Source of the DNA: Tubulanus polymorphus
Lineage: Eukaryota; Nemertea; Palaeonemertea; Tubulaniformes; Tubulanidae
Assembly: GCF_964204645.1 (NCBI RefSeq)
Contig: NC_134031.1
Span: 20,643,307 to 20,707,306 of the forward strand
Reading direction: 5' to 3'
Length of the DNA stretch: 64,000 nucleotides
The position numbers and the translations under genes were made by a program. Below are positions 1-13,600 of the stretch, one piece after another. Positions within the stretch are counted from its first letter, which is position 1; each line of letters opens with the position of its first letter. The notes beneath the pieces are model-generated. The model was not told the DNA's origin, ran no database searches, and saw nothing but the letters and a program-made list of their open reading frames with translations.

Positions 1-3000
1 CACATATTCTTGCATTTCGTTTCTACTAGTTCAATCCGTGATAGAGATCATTTACCAAATTATGCTAGGTAAAGGTTTTGGAGGGAACTTCTTCTTCATC
101 GTTCTAGCGATCATATTATATTCTTAGTTGATGTTGTAACCAAAATAGCTGTATTCTGTAGGCTTTGGGCATATTGAGGAAATTGTAACCAGAGACCAAC
201 GGTGAAAACTGACTTGAATCGTCCGTGGGAATGTTCGAATATCAGAATTTTCAGAATCGGAAAGTGGCAACAAATGCTAGTTACGGCCCTGGTGCGGATG
301 TTTCGGTGGAATTACACGCTCAAAAATTCACGGGCATCATTTGCAACGTTGGAATGTTACCGCGGTATAATTATATCGAAACAATGCTCCGAGGTTTGTA
401 TTGGGATTGGTCATCGGGTGACGTGCTTTCTCGACGCCGGGTGCTGCTAGTAAAGTGGAGCGTAGCGTGACATTTACATCACTCGTGCACCGGAAGTGGA
501 ATCGTGTGTATCGAGTGACAGAGTTGAACTGCCACGTAATAAAATTAGGTCATGACGCGAATTGGCGTCGAACTAATGAACGAACATTCTCACGCGCTCG
601 CGCAGTCCCATTTCGGAAACACACCGATAATAAATTGCATCTTTTACCGAATTAAGAAGAGCCATCAATTACACGTAGAACTGTATAGTTAGGCCTCTAG
701 TTTGCGCAGTGCATCTTTATTTTTCTCGGTAGCAATCGATGAAAGTGCAATATCGTGTTGTAAACAGCAGCACGTTTAGTTGAACCGAGCACGTTGAATA
801 TTTACTATTTATTTCAAACGCAATTGCACCGAATAAACGACCGTGACACGAAACGAAGAAGATTTATGGTAAAAAGACTGTAGATTTTATACGACTTTTA
901 TTCGACTAGAGTAAAACTACATAATCTGTATACTTTTGCTGGTAAAATCATAAGACTGTTTACGTGATACAGTGCTCAGCTCACATGTAAGTCAAATATG
1001 TATTTATGTACTTTTTTATCGTTAATTTTTTCATGTATTGTAACAATCGAATTGGATACTAATGAATCACATGGCTACTGTAGAAAGCGGGGATTCAGCG
1101 ATGAAATACCAGGGGATCGCTAATGGCACCGGGCTACCGCGGCGCGTTTCAATTTCTTCCTACTTTTCAATTAAACTAGAATCGACTTTTCTCATTATCA
1201 AATCACTTTTCAGTGAAATCTACACCAAACACTGATTGAGAAAGCGAATCTTATATCTATATTCGACTTGTCTGATTTGAAAGCCTAAAAATCAAGTTCA
1301 AATTTCATTGAAAAAGAACAGATTTTCTCCACGAATGATCCGGTGTTTTGTTGTCTTTTGGAGTTTGTCGAATTAAGGAAAAAAATTAAGGAATACAAAT
1401 ACGAACAAAATATATTGAAAATGGACACAAGAAAGTCCCGGGAACCAAACTCATGTGGTTTTGAATAAATGAACTCTGAACTGATATGGCAAGTCACGAT
1501 AACATGATACTAATGAAGCTATAAGAAGGCTTTACTTTGTCTGTGAAATCCCCATCGTCTCGAATCCCGATAAAAGAAACGATCTATTTCTTTTGTACGG
1601 CCTCAACACTGACGATGCCCAAATACAGAATACACAGCCTGGATACGTAGTCTGATATATGACTGGGACATGCACAACATGATAGTCTGATTATTATTCA
1701 ACACGTCGTTCAACAAGAGAAGGTAATCACCTCGCGGGTCAGATTAATCCTGACCTGAAGTACCTTCTAGAATGTATCTCGCACCCGCAGGAATTTATCT
1801 GATATTATACGGTGATAATTCAAACCATTACGGGCTATTGCAGACGGCGCGATGAATACTGCTGGAGAGCGAGTAAAAAAGTTTAATGCCGATGTAACCG
1901 GATTGCGATGAATTTCGATCACGGCGTCGTGGTCTCATCCGTTCGTGACGTCGACGTAACGAGCGCATCTCAGACAAACATCGGTACGTAATGAGAAAAA
2001 GATTGACCCGCGCGACCTCGAAACGTCGCGCGGCATCGACCTGATGACCAGAATGCGTGATATTACTCGGGTTGAGCGTCGGTCGCCTGCTAATGCGGGT
2101 CAAGGTTAAAGAATATCTAAGGAAACGAGATAGATTTCTACGACTGCTTCAATAACGTGACTGAATGTGAAGGAAGCGTTCTGTCGACTGTTCAAAAATG
2201 TTCAAAAATGATACCGTGTTTCTCATTTCTACTGCGCTTAAAAGATGACCCGGTCGGCATATGTAGACATGTCGCTACATTTCCTACATAAACTGTAACT
2301 CTTCCAACATTCTACCGACTTCTAACCGTCATTCAACACATCATCAGCTAGTAATGTAATAAACACCCGAGCATGTTTTTTTTTCCTAAACAAGATATTC
2401 TGACGCTAAAAATTTAAAGCCTGTTTTCAGCCTACAAGAGACACACAGTCGGCTTATTTTCAATTACGGTAAAGCAACCGTGCAACTCGTTTTAGACGAT
2501 GTTCGAGAGAAACCTTTAAAAAGACGTAGAAAAAAACGAGGCACCATTAAGAGTTACCTTTGTCACTTGGTATTTTCCATTAAGTTTATTGACGGTTGAG
2601 TTTGATGTTTGTTTGCCGTTGGGGAAAAGAAAAAGACGATAAAAAACCGTTTGATGTTTCAACAGACTGTTTACTAAAAGAACACGAACATACTTAATTC
2701 CAACGAACAAGAATTTCGGCCTCAAAATTGAATTACAGCCAGACTCTGTACCACTTCACCTCGTATCGCATAGAACAGATTACAGGTCGCATGTCTGACT
2801 TTGTAATTAGAAATCATCCTTAGAGAAGTGGATATTCTTTATAAGAGTTTCCAGACTAAACACCTATGCTATCTATGTTTTACATGTTCTAAAGTTTCCC
2901 AAGGCGTCCGGTCGTAAAACATATCCACGGGGGACCCAGCGATGAAATATGCCGGCGTTAATTCTTATTGGGACTTCTTCAATTAACGCTTACTGTTTAC

Positions 3001-5100
3001 CAGACGTGCATGTAATTAAATGTGATTAAACACTGAGTAAGGAATTAGTTTTGTGCCGATGCGACCGCGAACTGTACTCATCAAATTCACATTTCAAGAC
3101 GATATTTCAACTCGCGTTTGGTTTCATGTAATCTAATAATTAGCTCGACTGTACAGGATTTCACCAGTTACTAATGATAGCCGATATAATTGCTACGACT
3201 AATAGCAATGAAACCCCGCGGTGTATAACGGTCATATTTCCCAATAGCCCCCGACAATCTACCTGTCCTATCAATTATTGATCCGGGTAATTCGATCAAT
3301 TGCAAGGTAAGTCTGATCGATGGCGACGCAAGCTGATACGCGCGGTACAAAGTTTGCGTCGGAAAAAATTGCTAATGCACTCGATTTTCATTTTTTTTTT
3401 CGTAAACTCGCTACAGCTACGGGAGAACATTATTGGATTCGTCACTGCACCTAAAACGCTCCGATCGATTGGGATGTCAACAACGATGCTTATTTTGCTT
3501 TTGATAGAATCTTCTGAAAAATAGGTTTGTTTCCCCATGGCCTGGTAGATATGATGCGTTACCGTGAAGTCATGATAATTGATTGGAATTTTTCATGGAA
3601 TAAATTTTGGTCGAGACTATAGTTATTAATGAGGTGTATGTATCAGTGCTCAGGTCCACTTGTCACGAATGGTGAAAAGTACAAGTGACAACAGTTTTCG
3701 TTGTGTTCAAGAAAACAGAGTTCAAGTTTAATGCAGTCATTCGTACCCTGTTACTGTGAAAACGATTCGAAATTCTAATTCAGTTTCAAAAAGCTTTTCC
3801 TTTATTACAAAAATTATTCCCTCAAAAATCGAACATGGTCATAAGTAGTACTAAGGATAACTTTCCCTTCAAAACATTGCGCGAATGTACGAGACACCCC
3901 ATGGATAAACAATGATGTCGTTTTTCAGTTTCAGTGAAGGTTTCGTATCTTTATCCTTGTCACATTTCCCGACTAAACTGCTACCCCTCTCCATTACATG
4001 CATACGCACTGTTCGGCTCTTAGCTTGTGCTTCATGTCACTTGGCCGGTCAAATTAGTAATGTGTGATGTATGTTGTCTGAGACTGTTACGACGGCAGAG
4101 CCTGACACAATTCCCATAAAATGTGATATGTGGTCCTCTTGATAAATCTACGCTTCGTTACACAGCAAATGCAATAGCTCCTCCGCGTTGCCCCCTTCAA
4201 AGTGCGCGTATATCGACACACTTCTGTATATACAAGAATTTTCAAATATGAAAGGAGATGAAAAGCGTGCAAATAACCGATATCTAAAAAAAACATCCGA
4301 TGATGAAGATCGTGATTTTATATTGAAAGTTTTCCTTCTATATCTACTTAAAAGAAAACGTGGCGAAAATTGGAATATTTCTATATAAAATACGGTCAAG
4401 TATATTGACGTGAAACCTTATACTATGAAGTATCAGTCAACTGAGAATAATGAAGAAAAAGTATGAAAATATTTGGCGTATCAGTAAACTGAATCGGTAT
4501 TGAAAATGGCTCAGAATTATTGAGTCATATTCTCTGGTAGATTTTTCTTGATATTGTGAGTCTTTATTTAGGCGGTTATACTTGTCCATTGAAACCACGG
4601 TTTATGAGTAGTAATTACTTAGGGCACAGTTAGTTCAGCTCGATCTCTTATCGTCCAATCTAACAATGTCTACTTTTCGACCGTTGTAATGGTAAAAGCA
4701 AGTGCAGGGTTGACCACCAGGGTTGGCCACATTTTCCAGGTTCGAAAGAACGAAAAACAAATATAAACCTACCAAAGTCTCATCCACCTTCTCACGCCTA
4801 TTTTAACAATATACATTTATCAAAATTAGAAATATCGTCGGTTGCAAATCGAAAATAAGAAATGTAGTCGGCTTTCTGTTACTCGCTGCTTAAATATGTA
4901 TCATCATATATTCTGCTAGATATTTTCGAATGACTGTTGGAGAATGCGAGTTAATTCACAGTTAGCGCCGTTAGAAAGAAACGTGGATATGAATTGGATA
5001 TAAACGTCGTCGAACTTTCTCCCCAAAGAGCTGAATAGCTAGAAATCTGACATTTAGAAATCATCTATTTTCTGGTGATAATCCGAATGGAACTAAACAC

Positions 5101-5514
5101 ATGTCATCAATGATATTTCAGCGCCCTATATTACCAACACGACGGCCCGAAGATGAAGATGATGGCGACGAAACTGTTTCGCTGAAATATCGGTTTTTAC
5201 GACGGTTCGTCTGCCATTTATTGAGCAATTATAGATTCGGATTCAGCGAGAAAGAGTACGATATCACGAAAATCGAAGATCGGCGGGTTTCCTCGACGGA
5301 AATCGCCGTATCGCCTGCCAGGAGACAATACACAGCCTCCAGACAGGCCGACCTAGGTCGTGTACGGTATTTCATTAGCTCATATCGAAAGCATTTGCCG
5401 AATAAAAGTTTACCGAAGGATTTTCCTCGACGACGCATTAGCTGTGTCGGAGACACGGTGTGCATACAACACAGCGCGCTGAGGTTATTTCGTGATTTCA
5501 AAGAATACCAGTAA
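5101..5514 (+). CDS. Unrecognised 137-codon open frame (doubtful)
   Basis: This is one of the longest open frames outside repeats, after the 49-kb exon. From a possible acceptor (ATATTTCAG|CGCCC at about 5120) it reads RPILPTRRPEDEDDGDETVS, then basic sequence ending FRDFKEYQ and TAA. The composition is charged and protein-like, but there is no recognisable domain, and a frame of about 90 codons is open on the other strand too. It could be the last exon of an unseen gene, antisense to the 3' end of the membrane-protein gene, or chance. Confidence 0.18.
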   Translation: MSSMIFQRPILPTRRPEDEDDGDETVSLKYRFLRRFVCHLLSNYRFGFSEKEYDITKIEDRRVSSTEIAVSPARRQYTASRQADLGRVRYFISSYRKHLPNKSLPKDFPRRRISCVGDTVCIQHSALRLFRDFKEYQ

Positions 5515-5853
5515 AGCCGTGGGGATATAGTATTTCACCCCGGCCTTGTTGCACTGTCTGACAGCAGACACGCATAAACAACCGACATACAAAGACACGA
5601 AACGAGAGACATTTGAGGTTTCGAAAACATTAATTTTGACACAATCGTCGCCACGTATCTTTTTTTGTCGTCTTCTAGTGTCGCCGAAAAAGAAACAGTT
5701 TAGTCGAAAACATGTTAACGAGTATACTGTGTGCGTCTGGTTTCAGATTCCAAAAACAAATTGATTGAATGCGAACCTAAAAACAGGTGTTATCAAACAT
5801 AAGAAATCCCACAATGATTTCAGCAAAAGACGAAAAGTTCATGTAGTAAATTG

Positions 5854-5911
5854 GTAACGTTTCGGCTATGAATAGCCATCATCAGGCGAACTGATCAAGA
5901 ATAAAGTTACG
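5854..5911 (-). ncRNA. Hammerhead-ribozyme-like core, Penelope-element type (degenerate)
   Basis: On the minus strand CTGATGA (5885-5879) is followed by a hairpin GGCTA-TTCA-TAGCC and then GAAAC (5863-5859). These are the two invariant hammerhead core boxes in the correct order around a stem II. Outer arms GTAAC/GTTAC (5906-5910 with 5854-5858) could form stem III in a type III arrangement, with UUU at the expected cleavage triplet. Weak points are an extra U before stem II and no convincing stem I. Such motifs are known in Penelope-like retroelements, so this is probably a decayed fragment of one. Confidence 0.5.
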
Positions 5912-6311
5912 AGATATTCATACAAGAATCAAACATAGGAAGGGACTGAATGATTGAAAAGTTGAAAGGCGAAAACCTTTTTTCATAAGTCCGAAAACAA
6001 GAAATAAGATTAAAAAAAATGTTGAAATGGAGAATTGAAAAACGATTTTTCAATCCACGTGAAACACGATCAGTCGAGAAGATAGTGTTGATAATTTGTA
6101 ATGGTTGTATACACTAGTCTCATACCCTCTTACAGTAGTAAAACTACTCGTAAAACGCTACTCGAGTCGGTCTAGAGTCGGTAAGTTTTACGAATGATCC
6201 TTGACGGATTTACACGGTTAAACACTACCGAGTAGAAATGCGTAGTCTAATATACACCCTTTTGTTGTGCTACTCGGATATCGCAATTCACGTCATTGGA
6301 TGGAAAAATAT

Positions 6312-6590
6312 GTTAATAACCGATCGGGCACATTGAAAATACCCGGATATAAGAACGATTTACACGGTTATATATATAGTTTGAATCCCTTTTATCTTTA
6401 TAAAGCGGCAGTTGTTAAAACACTTTAAATCGGAGAAACTTTTTATTTGGATAGTACAAAATGTTAATAATCGATCGGACACCTTCAAAATAACCGTTTG
6501 TACGGTTATATAGTTTGACTCCCCCATATCTCATTAAGCACCAGTTAGTATATTTTCAATTAGAGAAGCCTCTTTATCTATCAAATTCTA
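6312..6590. repeat. Diverged tandem duplication, period about 150 bp
   Basis: The blocks starting at 6312 and 6462 share, in order, GTTAATAAYCGATCGG, an ACGGTTATAT-TAGTTTGA segment, and a TTARAGAGAA-like end. They have diverged by substitutions and indels, so the duplication is old. Confidence 0.6.
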
Positions 6591-6854
6591 TGTAATTTCT
6601 AATCTTTCTCTATATTTTGTGAAGAGCATTGAAGTTTTCATAATGTAACTCACTTTTAAGTAATAAATTATCATTATTGTAATTTGAATTAAATAATTAT
6701 GATCTATTGAATCAATACATTATTACTATAGTTATTGACGAAGTTAAAACACTATACAATGAATCACGAAAGAAAAGAGTTGAATAAGTAATTTCCGATG
6801 ATTATCGATATTCTAAGTTGTACGACTTATATTCATTAGTGATAAGTATCTTAC

Positions 6855-7007
6855 CGATTGTTTGATCAGTTCACACTTTTGGTCGGTGACGAAACTCGGG
6901 GAAGGCGGCGCAGATGACGACGCCGTTTTAAGTAAAGGATTAGCTTCGTGTTCGTCGTCTTGAAGTTGAGATTCCTGATTACAGCGATCAGGCGTCATTT
7001 CCGGTGT
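6855..7007 (-). CDS. Exon: acidic, Ser/Pro-rich cytoplasmic tail
   Basis: The acceptor is GATTTTGCAG|ACACCG and the donor TCG|GTAAGA. The 51 codons begin TPEMTPDRCNQESQ, pass through an acidic QDDEHEANPLL and a SSSAPPSPSF run, and end CELIKQS. The TPEMTP and PPSPSF segments look like proline-directed phosphorylation or SH3-type sites, which is an inference. There is no stop codon, so the gene continues to lower coordinates. Confidence 0.7.
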
Positions 7008-10000
7008 CTGCAAAATCATGAAGAGAAATAGTTATTGAAAAGCACTTTGTAAACGAAGTATCAATAGAAAAACATTTTAACTCGATAAAAGTTGATTCAC
7101 TTAGATTTGATGATATTAGCAAATATCGAGGAAATCCTCGATCCAGTTTCGCGATAGAATTCTAACTCAAAATTTCATCTAATTGATTTTGGTTACTTCA
7201 TGTTTCGATAGGGCTTAAGGCTGATTTTCTTGAGCAGACTCCAGCTAGCTTGTTCATATACGCTTAGTGACTTCTTTCTGCTGTCCACAGTTCTTTCAGC
7301 TCGGGGCCAATTTTCCGGGATTTACGGGTGGTTGGTTTCCTGCGGCAACAGGAGAAAGCTAGCTATAGTAACCGCTCGTAAAAATCATGCTTTCGTATCA
7401 CGTTATAAAAATAATCATTCTTATAATTCATGTTTATGAGAATCGAAATGACCCATTTTTAATCTAGAAACTTGCCTGTCAACAAAGTGATATTGTAGTT
7501 AAGAAATATATGTTTTCCTCTTTAGTTGAGAAAATCTCATTTCAATCTTAATTCAATTTTAATTGATAATTCTTTTAAAATGTGAATGAGTTATTCGAAG
7601 AAAGAATTACAACGAATAAACCATTTTTAGCTGATATCCGCCATTTTGTTATGAAAGTTTTGTCCTGTATTGTTGGGTCTTTATTCTAAAAACTATTTGT
7701 GATGCATTTTCTATCATATTTCACCGGACTCCTTTCGACAACTTTGTCATATCTAAGTCTCAAAGCAAACTTGATAATTTTACCATTAAGACCATTGTCT
7801 AAGTTTAAGTTTTATCGTTTGAATCTAATTTTTGCGATTAATGAAGTAAGAATTTTTAAAAGAAAACGAACTGAATAAACAGCAAATGACGTAAATTTCG
7901 GAAAACTTCCCGATAAACGAATGATGCGTAATCCGATGATCTAGATTACATTAGCCGGTTAAACTCGGTAATCATTAGTGGCATCTAGAATTGCATCGGA
8001 ATTCGGTGACATTTTTTATTAGGAGACGCTCGAATTTCCGCGATTTACATCAGCTCTAGGCGCGATGTACGCTTCTGCTGCTTTTCAATAAGAGTCGTCA
8101 TAGAGAATAAATACACAGGCGGTTTTTAGCCGGCATTTAAATAATTCATGCTCGAAGCATTAGTTTGAGATATACATCATATTGCTTGCTTGCTTGCTCC
8201 AAGATTTTCAAGCGACATCGAACGAATATGCGGTGTGTGTATCGTATTCGGAGAGAGATCGATGATTTAAGAAGAAGAAGAAGATCTCGCTGCAGGTTGT
8301 TGTCTCGCAAGTTACAGTGAGATCGCTTCGCAAAAATGGTGCGCTGTCAGTCAGTGTACCTGTATACTGTGTGCGCGATAGCTTAGAGTGGTGACAACGA
8401 GATATTTTTTCAATATATATATATATAGATAATATGAAATAAAATAGGAATAATAACCAAAAAACTACAACGATATTTCGTATACTGATTATAATCGTGA
8501 ACGAAATAATAGAAATGCTCGTGTAAGAGTTTTAGATGTGTGAAAACTTGGGTTGAAATCAATATTTTCAGTGAGCGATGTGTTATACTAACATGGGCTT
8601 CCCAGTGACTATTCGGGCCGTTATTTTGTTAGTAATCAGTTGATCTGCCTATATTGTGCATCAGTAAGAATTTCTGTGCTCTAAGTTAAGCGAATGTCCG
8701 TTTGCCGAGTAAACTTAAACTAAACTTAACTAAACCAAACTAAAATGTCGCACGGAGGGGAAGTGTGAGTGACACTTTGCGTGAGTAATTTCGCTGTAAA
8801 CATGAATTCGGTGCGGTTTTATTCTCACGGGGTAAGGGGTATTACATTGTCGATGCTGTTTAATGTATAGTTTAAACCAACAGAAATAGACGGGCGACTC
8901 CGACGAGAAGACATGACATCTCGTTCTTAATATATAGATACGCGGGTATGATAAACTAAAGTTCAATCCATAAATAAATAGTATAAATAATAATAGATAC
9001 TAGGTAAATAGTAATAATATAAATTCTTCAACTCGTCGACTTTGCGATGCACGAAGAAAATCGATGATATCGGACTGGAATACATTCGCTTCCAACGTGT
9101 TCAGCGTCTTTGAAATAGCGACGGTTTTCTGAGGTGACGGCATCAAACTGAAGTAATTTTCTCATGTAGTAAGCTGCAAACGGATTCTTTAAGATACGTG
9201 ACCGGTTTTCGTTAACGCAACGGATCAATATTCAACTACAAAACTAGTGACCTTAACAACACGTTTAGTCCTACGAACTGTTATCTATTTGGTTGGAAGC
9301 GACGACTTGGCGCCTGTTGGTATCAACAAGGAAGAGATTTATATCATCCAGTAACTCGGAATTTAAATCATCTTAGAATAATCCTACGTTTAAAAAAAAA
9401 ACATCATTGAATTCTGAATTTCTTATCAACGTTTCTATTATAAGACTTTGTTTGTTTTGCTTAACGTCATTCGGATCTTGGTTTCCAAAGACTTATCGTC
9501 TTGGATTGTTCATTTAACCTCACGACGGGACGACCTTGAAGTGTGGCCCGCACACTGTAAGCAGCCGGCGGCAGGACTCGAACCCACTTGTCACTCAGCA
9601 CTGATATAGTGAATTATATCGCTGATATTCCCTTTGACAACATAACAATGTTTCTACGAGCAGATTTCAACGTCACTTTGTCTTATTTTCAACTATCGTC
9701 AGAGCCTTCTCTACACCATTGACGCATAAACTAGATTTTAGTTCATTTTTACACGCATTATGAAAGTCAGGTTTCGGTAATGAAATAATCAACTAAATAA
9801 ATACGGCGGGCGACAACAGCTGCCCTCCGAGACATTCGGATTATTTTGGTACTCCGAAAATCAAAACTCATTTTTCATCAGCCACTCGTGCCTCTACGTC
9901 CTTGGCCGTCGTTGCAAAAGCGAAAGGTCGAACATGAATAATCGCCCTGCGCAACGCGGATTTTTATGGCCGACAGGAATGATTTTGGTTTCAAGCAGAT

Positions 10001-10623
10001 TTTACACGTTTCTGTATACAATCGGTCCCGGAGCTGTATAAATACCATAACGCCTCGTTGTCTACGGGTTTGACGTGCATATTCAGGAAACAGTAAAATA
10101 TTTTGTTGTCGCAGTTGCCGAGGGACATCCGCTCGGGTTGATTTAAGTATCTCGTCTAACGACATTTTATTGTTACAATATTCTATCAGCGGCTCGCCAT
10201 TAATATGTCACGTTGAGAAACCACTTATCTGAGTGTATGCTTCGACAAGTGCGCCATATACGCGGCGTTCAGATCATCTTAAATCACACGTCAGGCTAAT
10301 ATGATTTCCGACAGTAGAAACACGAAAATCGCCGCCACTGCCGTCGCGTGATATGAAACCTGTCGGAATAATTGATCAAATAACGATTCGAAATGGGTCA
10401 AAATAGGAAAGGATACCGCACTGGACATCTGCTATACATTTGTCTCTAGTGTTGACCTTACTTAAATTATGATATTACTAAAATCGTCTGTTCTCTTTTG
10501 GTGCCAATTTAGTAGGGCGGGAAGTCCTTCGGATAATTTTCTACGACATACTCAGATTGTCCCAAGCGAGTACAAGCGAAGGACACCAATAGGCCTCAAC
10601 ATGCCTCCATAAGTCCGTGATAT

Positions 10624-10659
<36 letters not shown>

Positions 10660-13600
10660 GTAACAATCTCATGCAATCACCTGAATCGAACCTAGGGTTC
10701 TTCTACGCACAACGCAAGTTGAAATTGATATCCATTTTCATTGAAATGTTACATTATTGGACGTCATTAAGAATATATCTATATATAGATCTACATTTAA
10801 TCTATCAATTGTGAAGTATTTTTTGGACACACACATTTAAAGAAAGGAAATGAAATATGTTTCTCCACATTCCCGGATTCGCGTATAAATTGGTTTATAC
10901 AGATTTGCGATGTCGTCATATTTTAGGAGGAAGTTGTGGAAACCACGACGTTGATCAAATACGAACACAGATTGAGTTCAGAGAATTATTGTAGCCAGAG
11001 CACTTAATCCGATAAATCAAAACATTGCGCGATCGCCGCTAGGCAATCTGGACTAACATGACGATTTATTATACAACCATATCTAAGGCTTGGTTGATAG
11101 CTGGTAGATCTAGTTTTTAAGACGCTGGACATGTATATAATGTCCAAATGTTTGAAAATACCCGGAGATGTGGACGCACAAAGAATTCTACTAATGTCTA
11201 CCGTCTTTTTTTGACCGATGGCGTGATGTGAAGAAAGATCGTATATTGACCTGAATCATTTAGAGAATTAGCCGTCGCAGTTGTGCGGCTCAACATACGT
11301 TTTCTGGTTTAGGCGACGAATAACAGTACAGATTAATACGCGAATGGCGTAATTTGTAAGATTTCGACAAGCAAAAGGAATTTCTTCGACATTGTTCCTC
11401 ATTGTCGGAGGAAATTTCACTAAATAAATAAACACTTAAATATCAACTGCGGGTTTTACTTGTCAACTCAAAATATTGAGATTAATATCAGTCTACCGTC
11501 AATTTATTCGATTGTATGAAGTAATATATATTTAGTGATATGTTAGTTTCTCGGTCGAGCTGGGGCCAAAGGATGGTTAACTCCTAACGTGTAGTTAACG
11601 TGCACTAACCGGTCGTTAGCTAACGGCTGTTTGAGCAACACTTTTTAACCAACTTTTGAGCGACCGGGAATCCAGCATCTAGGGGCCGGTTGCATAGTCA
11701 TTGCTTAGACCTAAGACCAGTCTAAGACCAACTAAGTTAGAAAGCCAATCTAACAACTTAAGACCTGTCTTAAGATTTAAGACCACTTTTGGACTTAAAT
11801 CACGACTGTGCAACTGGCCCCTGGTTTTTAATCCCCAAGAAAGAGACATCCTATCAGTTCTATAAGTGGTGATGGCGAAAGTTTCAATCATCTTTTCAGG
11901 GTGATAGAGATTGCGCAGAAGACGACGATATATCGATATAGATATTTCCAACCGTCTGCCAGACTGTCGCGTCGCGGGCAGCAACTGGCAAATATATACA
12001 ATATTGCCAGTTCGGAAAAAAACTCCGATATCTCCGTTTATTAGATAAGACCGAATAATAACATAAATTGACATATCTCCTGACAATTGAAATAAGAGGT
12101 TTTCGCTTTCCTGCTGAAGCAGATTTATGGGCGATGTCAAGTTTTATAAGCTTCGGATCGTTTGGCTATCAAATATAATGTGTATCGCCACATGACAGGA
12201 TTGATTTATTGCGAATAGAATCCCAAGACAAGTAGTGAAATTTCCTATGAAACCTTCAGAAGACGGGCCATTAGTAAATATAGCATATTCACTGGATTTC
12301 ACCAGCGCGTGTTTTTCAAGAAATGCATTCCATATGAGAGTAATCAAAAGTTGTTGCAGAAAGTTCAATAATGGAGTTTTTATGGAGGTTGCTATAACTC
12401 CGTGGTTTATGGATGGCACCAGCCTTTACGAGATTGGCCCATAACATATATAGACATTTACAACATCGTCTCATACTTTACGACGATTCTTCGCGTGTCT
12501 TTATCAACATCAGCCCCGAGTATCGAAACATGATATCGGTTCGGATGCGAAAAAACGCCACCGGGATGGATAACTGCTGACCACACGGATCGTGTGAATA
12601 ATTCACCACATTCAGCTCACCATCGATCGGGCACTTTTCAACGGCGGAGTAAAAAACTATTAACTGATTATTCCGTGACTGCAGAGGTGCTAAAAAACTG
12701 CAGCTTCGGGGCAGATGACGAAATGATTCGTAGTTCTTTTTTTCGACGCCGCGAAAACCGGTTACAATAATGTTTATATAGATTGATAACTAAACTTCGT
12801 TATTTCTGACTACTGTGTCAGTCGATATGTGCACTTTGTCATCAATGTTGGCGTTTCAAAATAGCATTTAGAATTGTGAATTGTAAATTTTGGCATTCGT
12901 TTTGTAAATTGAATATATTTATTTTCTATCTGAGTGAATTTTGAGTAGTCATTTTTCTTCGAGGCATCAACAAACTTTCAGCTCTAGTTTTTTTTGTCCT
13001 AGGATTTCACCCGGAGACGTCACCATCTAATCCTTTGTCGTTTGCTGGAGATGACTTAACAATGGATATTCTACGTGATTCTACCAAGCAAAGAAGCTCC
13101 CATGACGGCGAAGATATTTGACGAAAAAGCTTTTCGGAATAAAAACATCTTTTATCATCATCATATAACAAAAACGTTATCACAATATCTATAATAAGTT
13201 GGCCCCAGGTGTACATGTGATATTTGATGGATTCGTATTTGTGCCGCCACCTATAGTGGATGGGTGTATCGGTGTGTTTCATAAAGTGAAATAAAGTAAA
13301 ACTAGAAAAAAAGGAAGAATTTCCGTACGTAGAATAATAGAGTGACGACTTTTGACAGTGCTCTGAGCGGTCAGACGATAGAAATGATTTAAGTGCCATC
13401 CATGGACTTACCGGTGACTAGAATCTAAGGTAATATCGGTGGGACTGGGTTTAGTTCAAATCAGTGACCGATGATCATGAATTAACTCAATTTAGTCATA
13501 AATGATTAGCTTAGACTCAAAGATTCATAGCTGTTTTCGTGGGGAAGTCAAACCGACTCGAAATACACGATAAACCACATAGCATGCGGTAAAGGTGTTG

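Larger units (their letters stand above)
1..6854. other. Non-coding or unresolved stretch downstream of the last recognised minus-strand exon
   Basis: The missing terminal exon or exons of the minus-strand membrane-protein gene should lie here or beyond the window start, but I could not identify one with the required phase 0. The stretch holds the 5101-5514 open frame, a hammerhead-like motif at 5854-5911 and a diverged tandem duplication at 6312-6590. Otherwise it is AT-rich sequence without clear features. Confidence 0.5.

Noticed and set aside
3296-3538. Minus-strand frame after a fair acceptor (ATTTTTCAG)
   Set aside because: I considered it as the missing last exon, but its entry phase (1) does not fit the phase-0 donor at 6855 and no bridging exon was found.
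11679-12140. 153-codon minus-strand frame
   Set aside because: Its C-terminal third lies in the 142-bp MITE and the rest has no recognisable domain or splice context.
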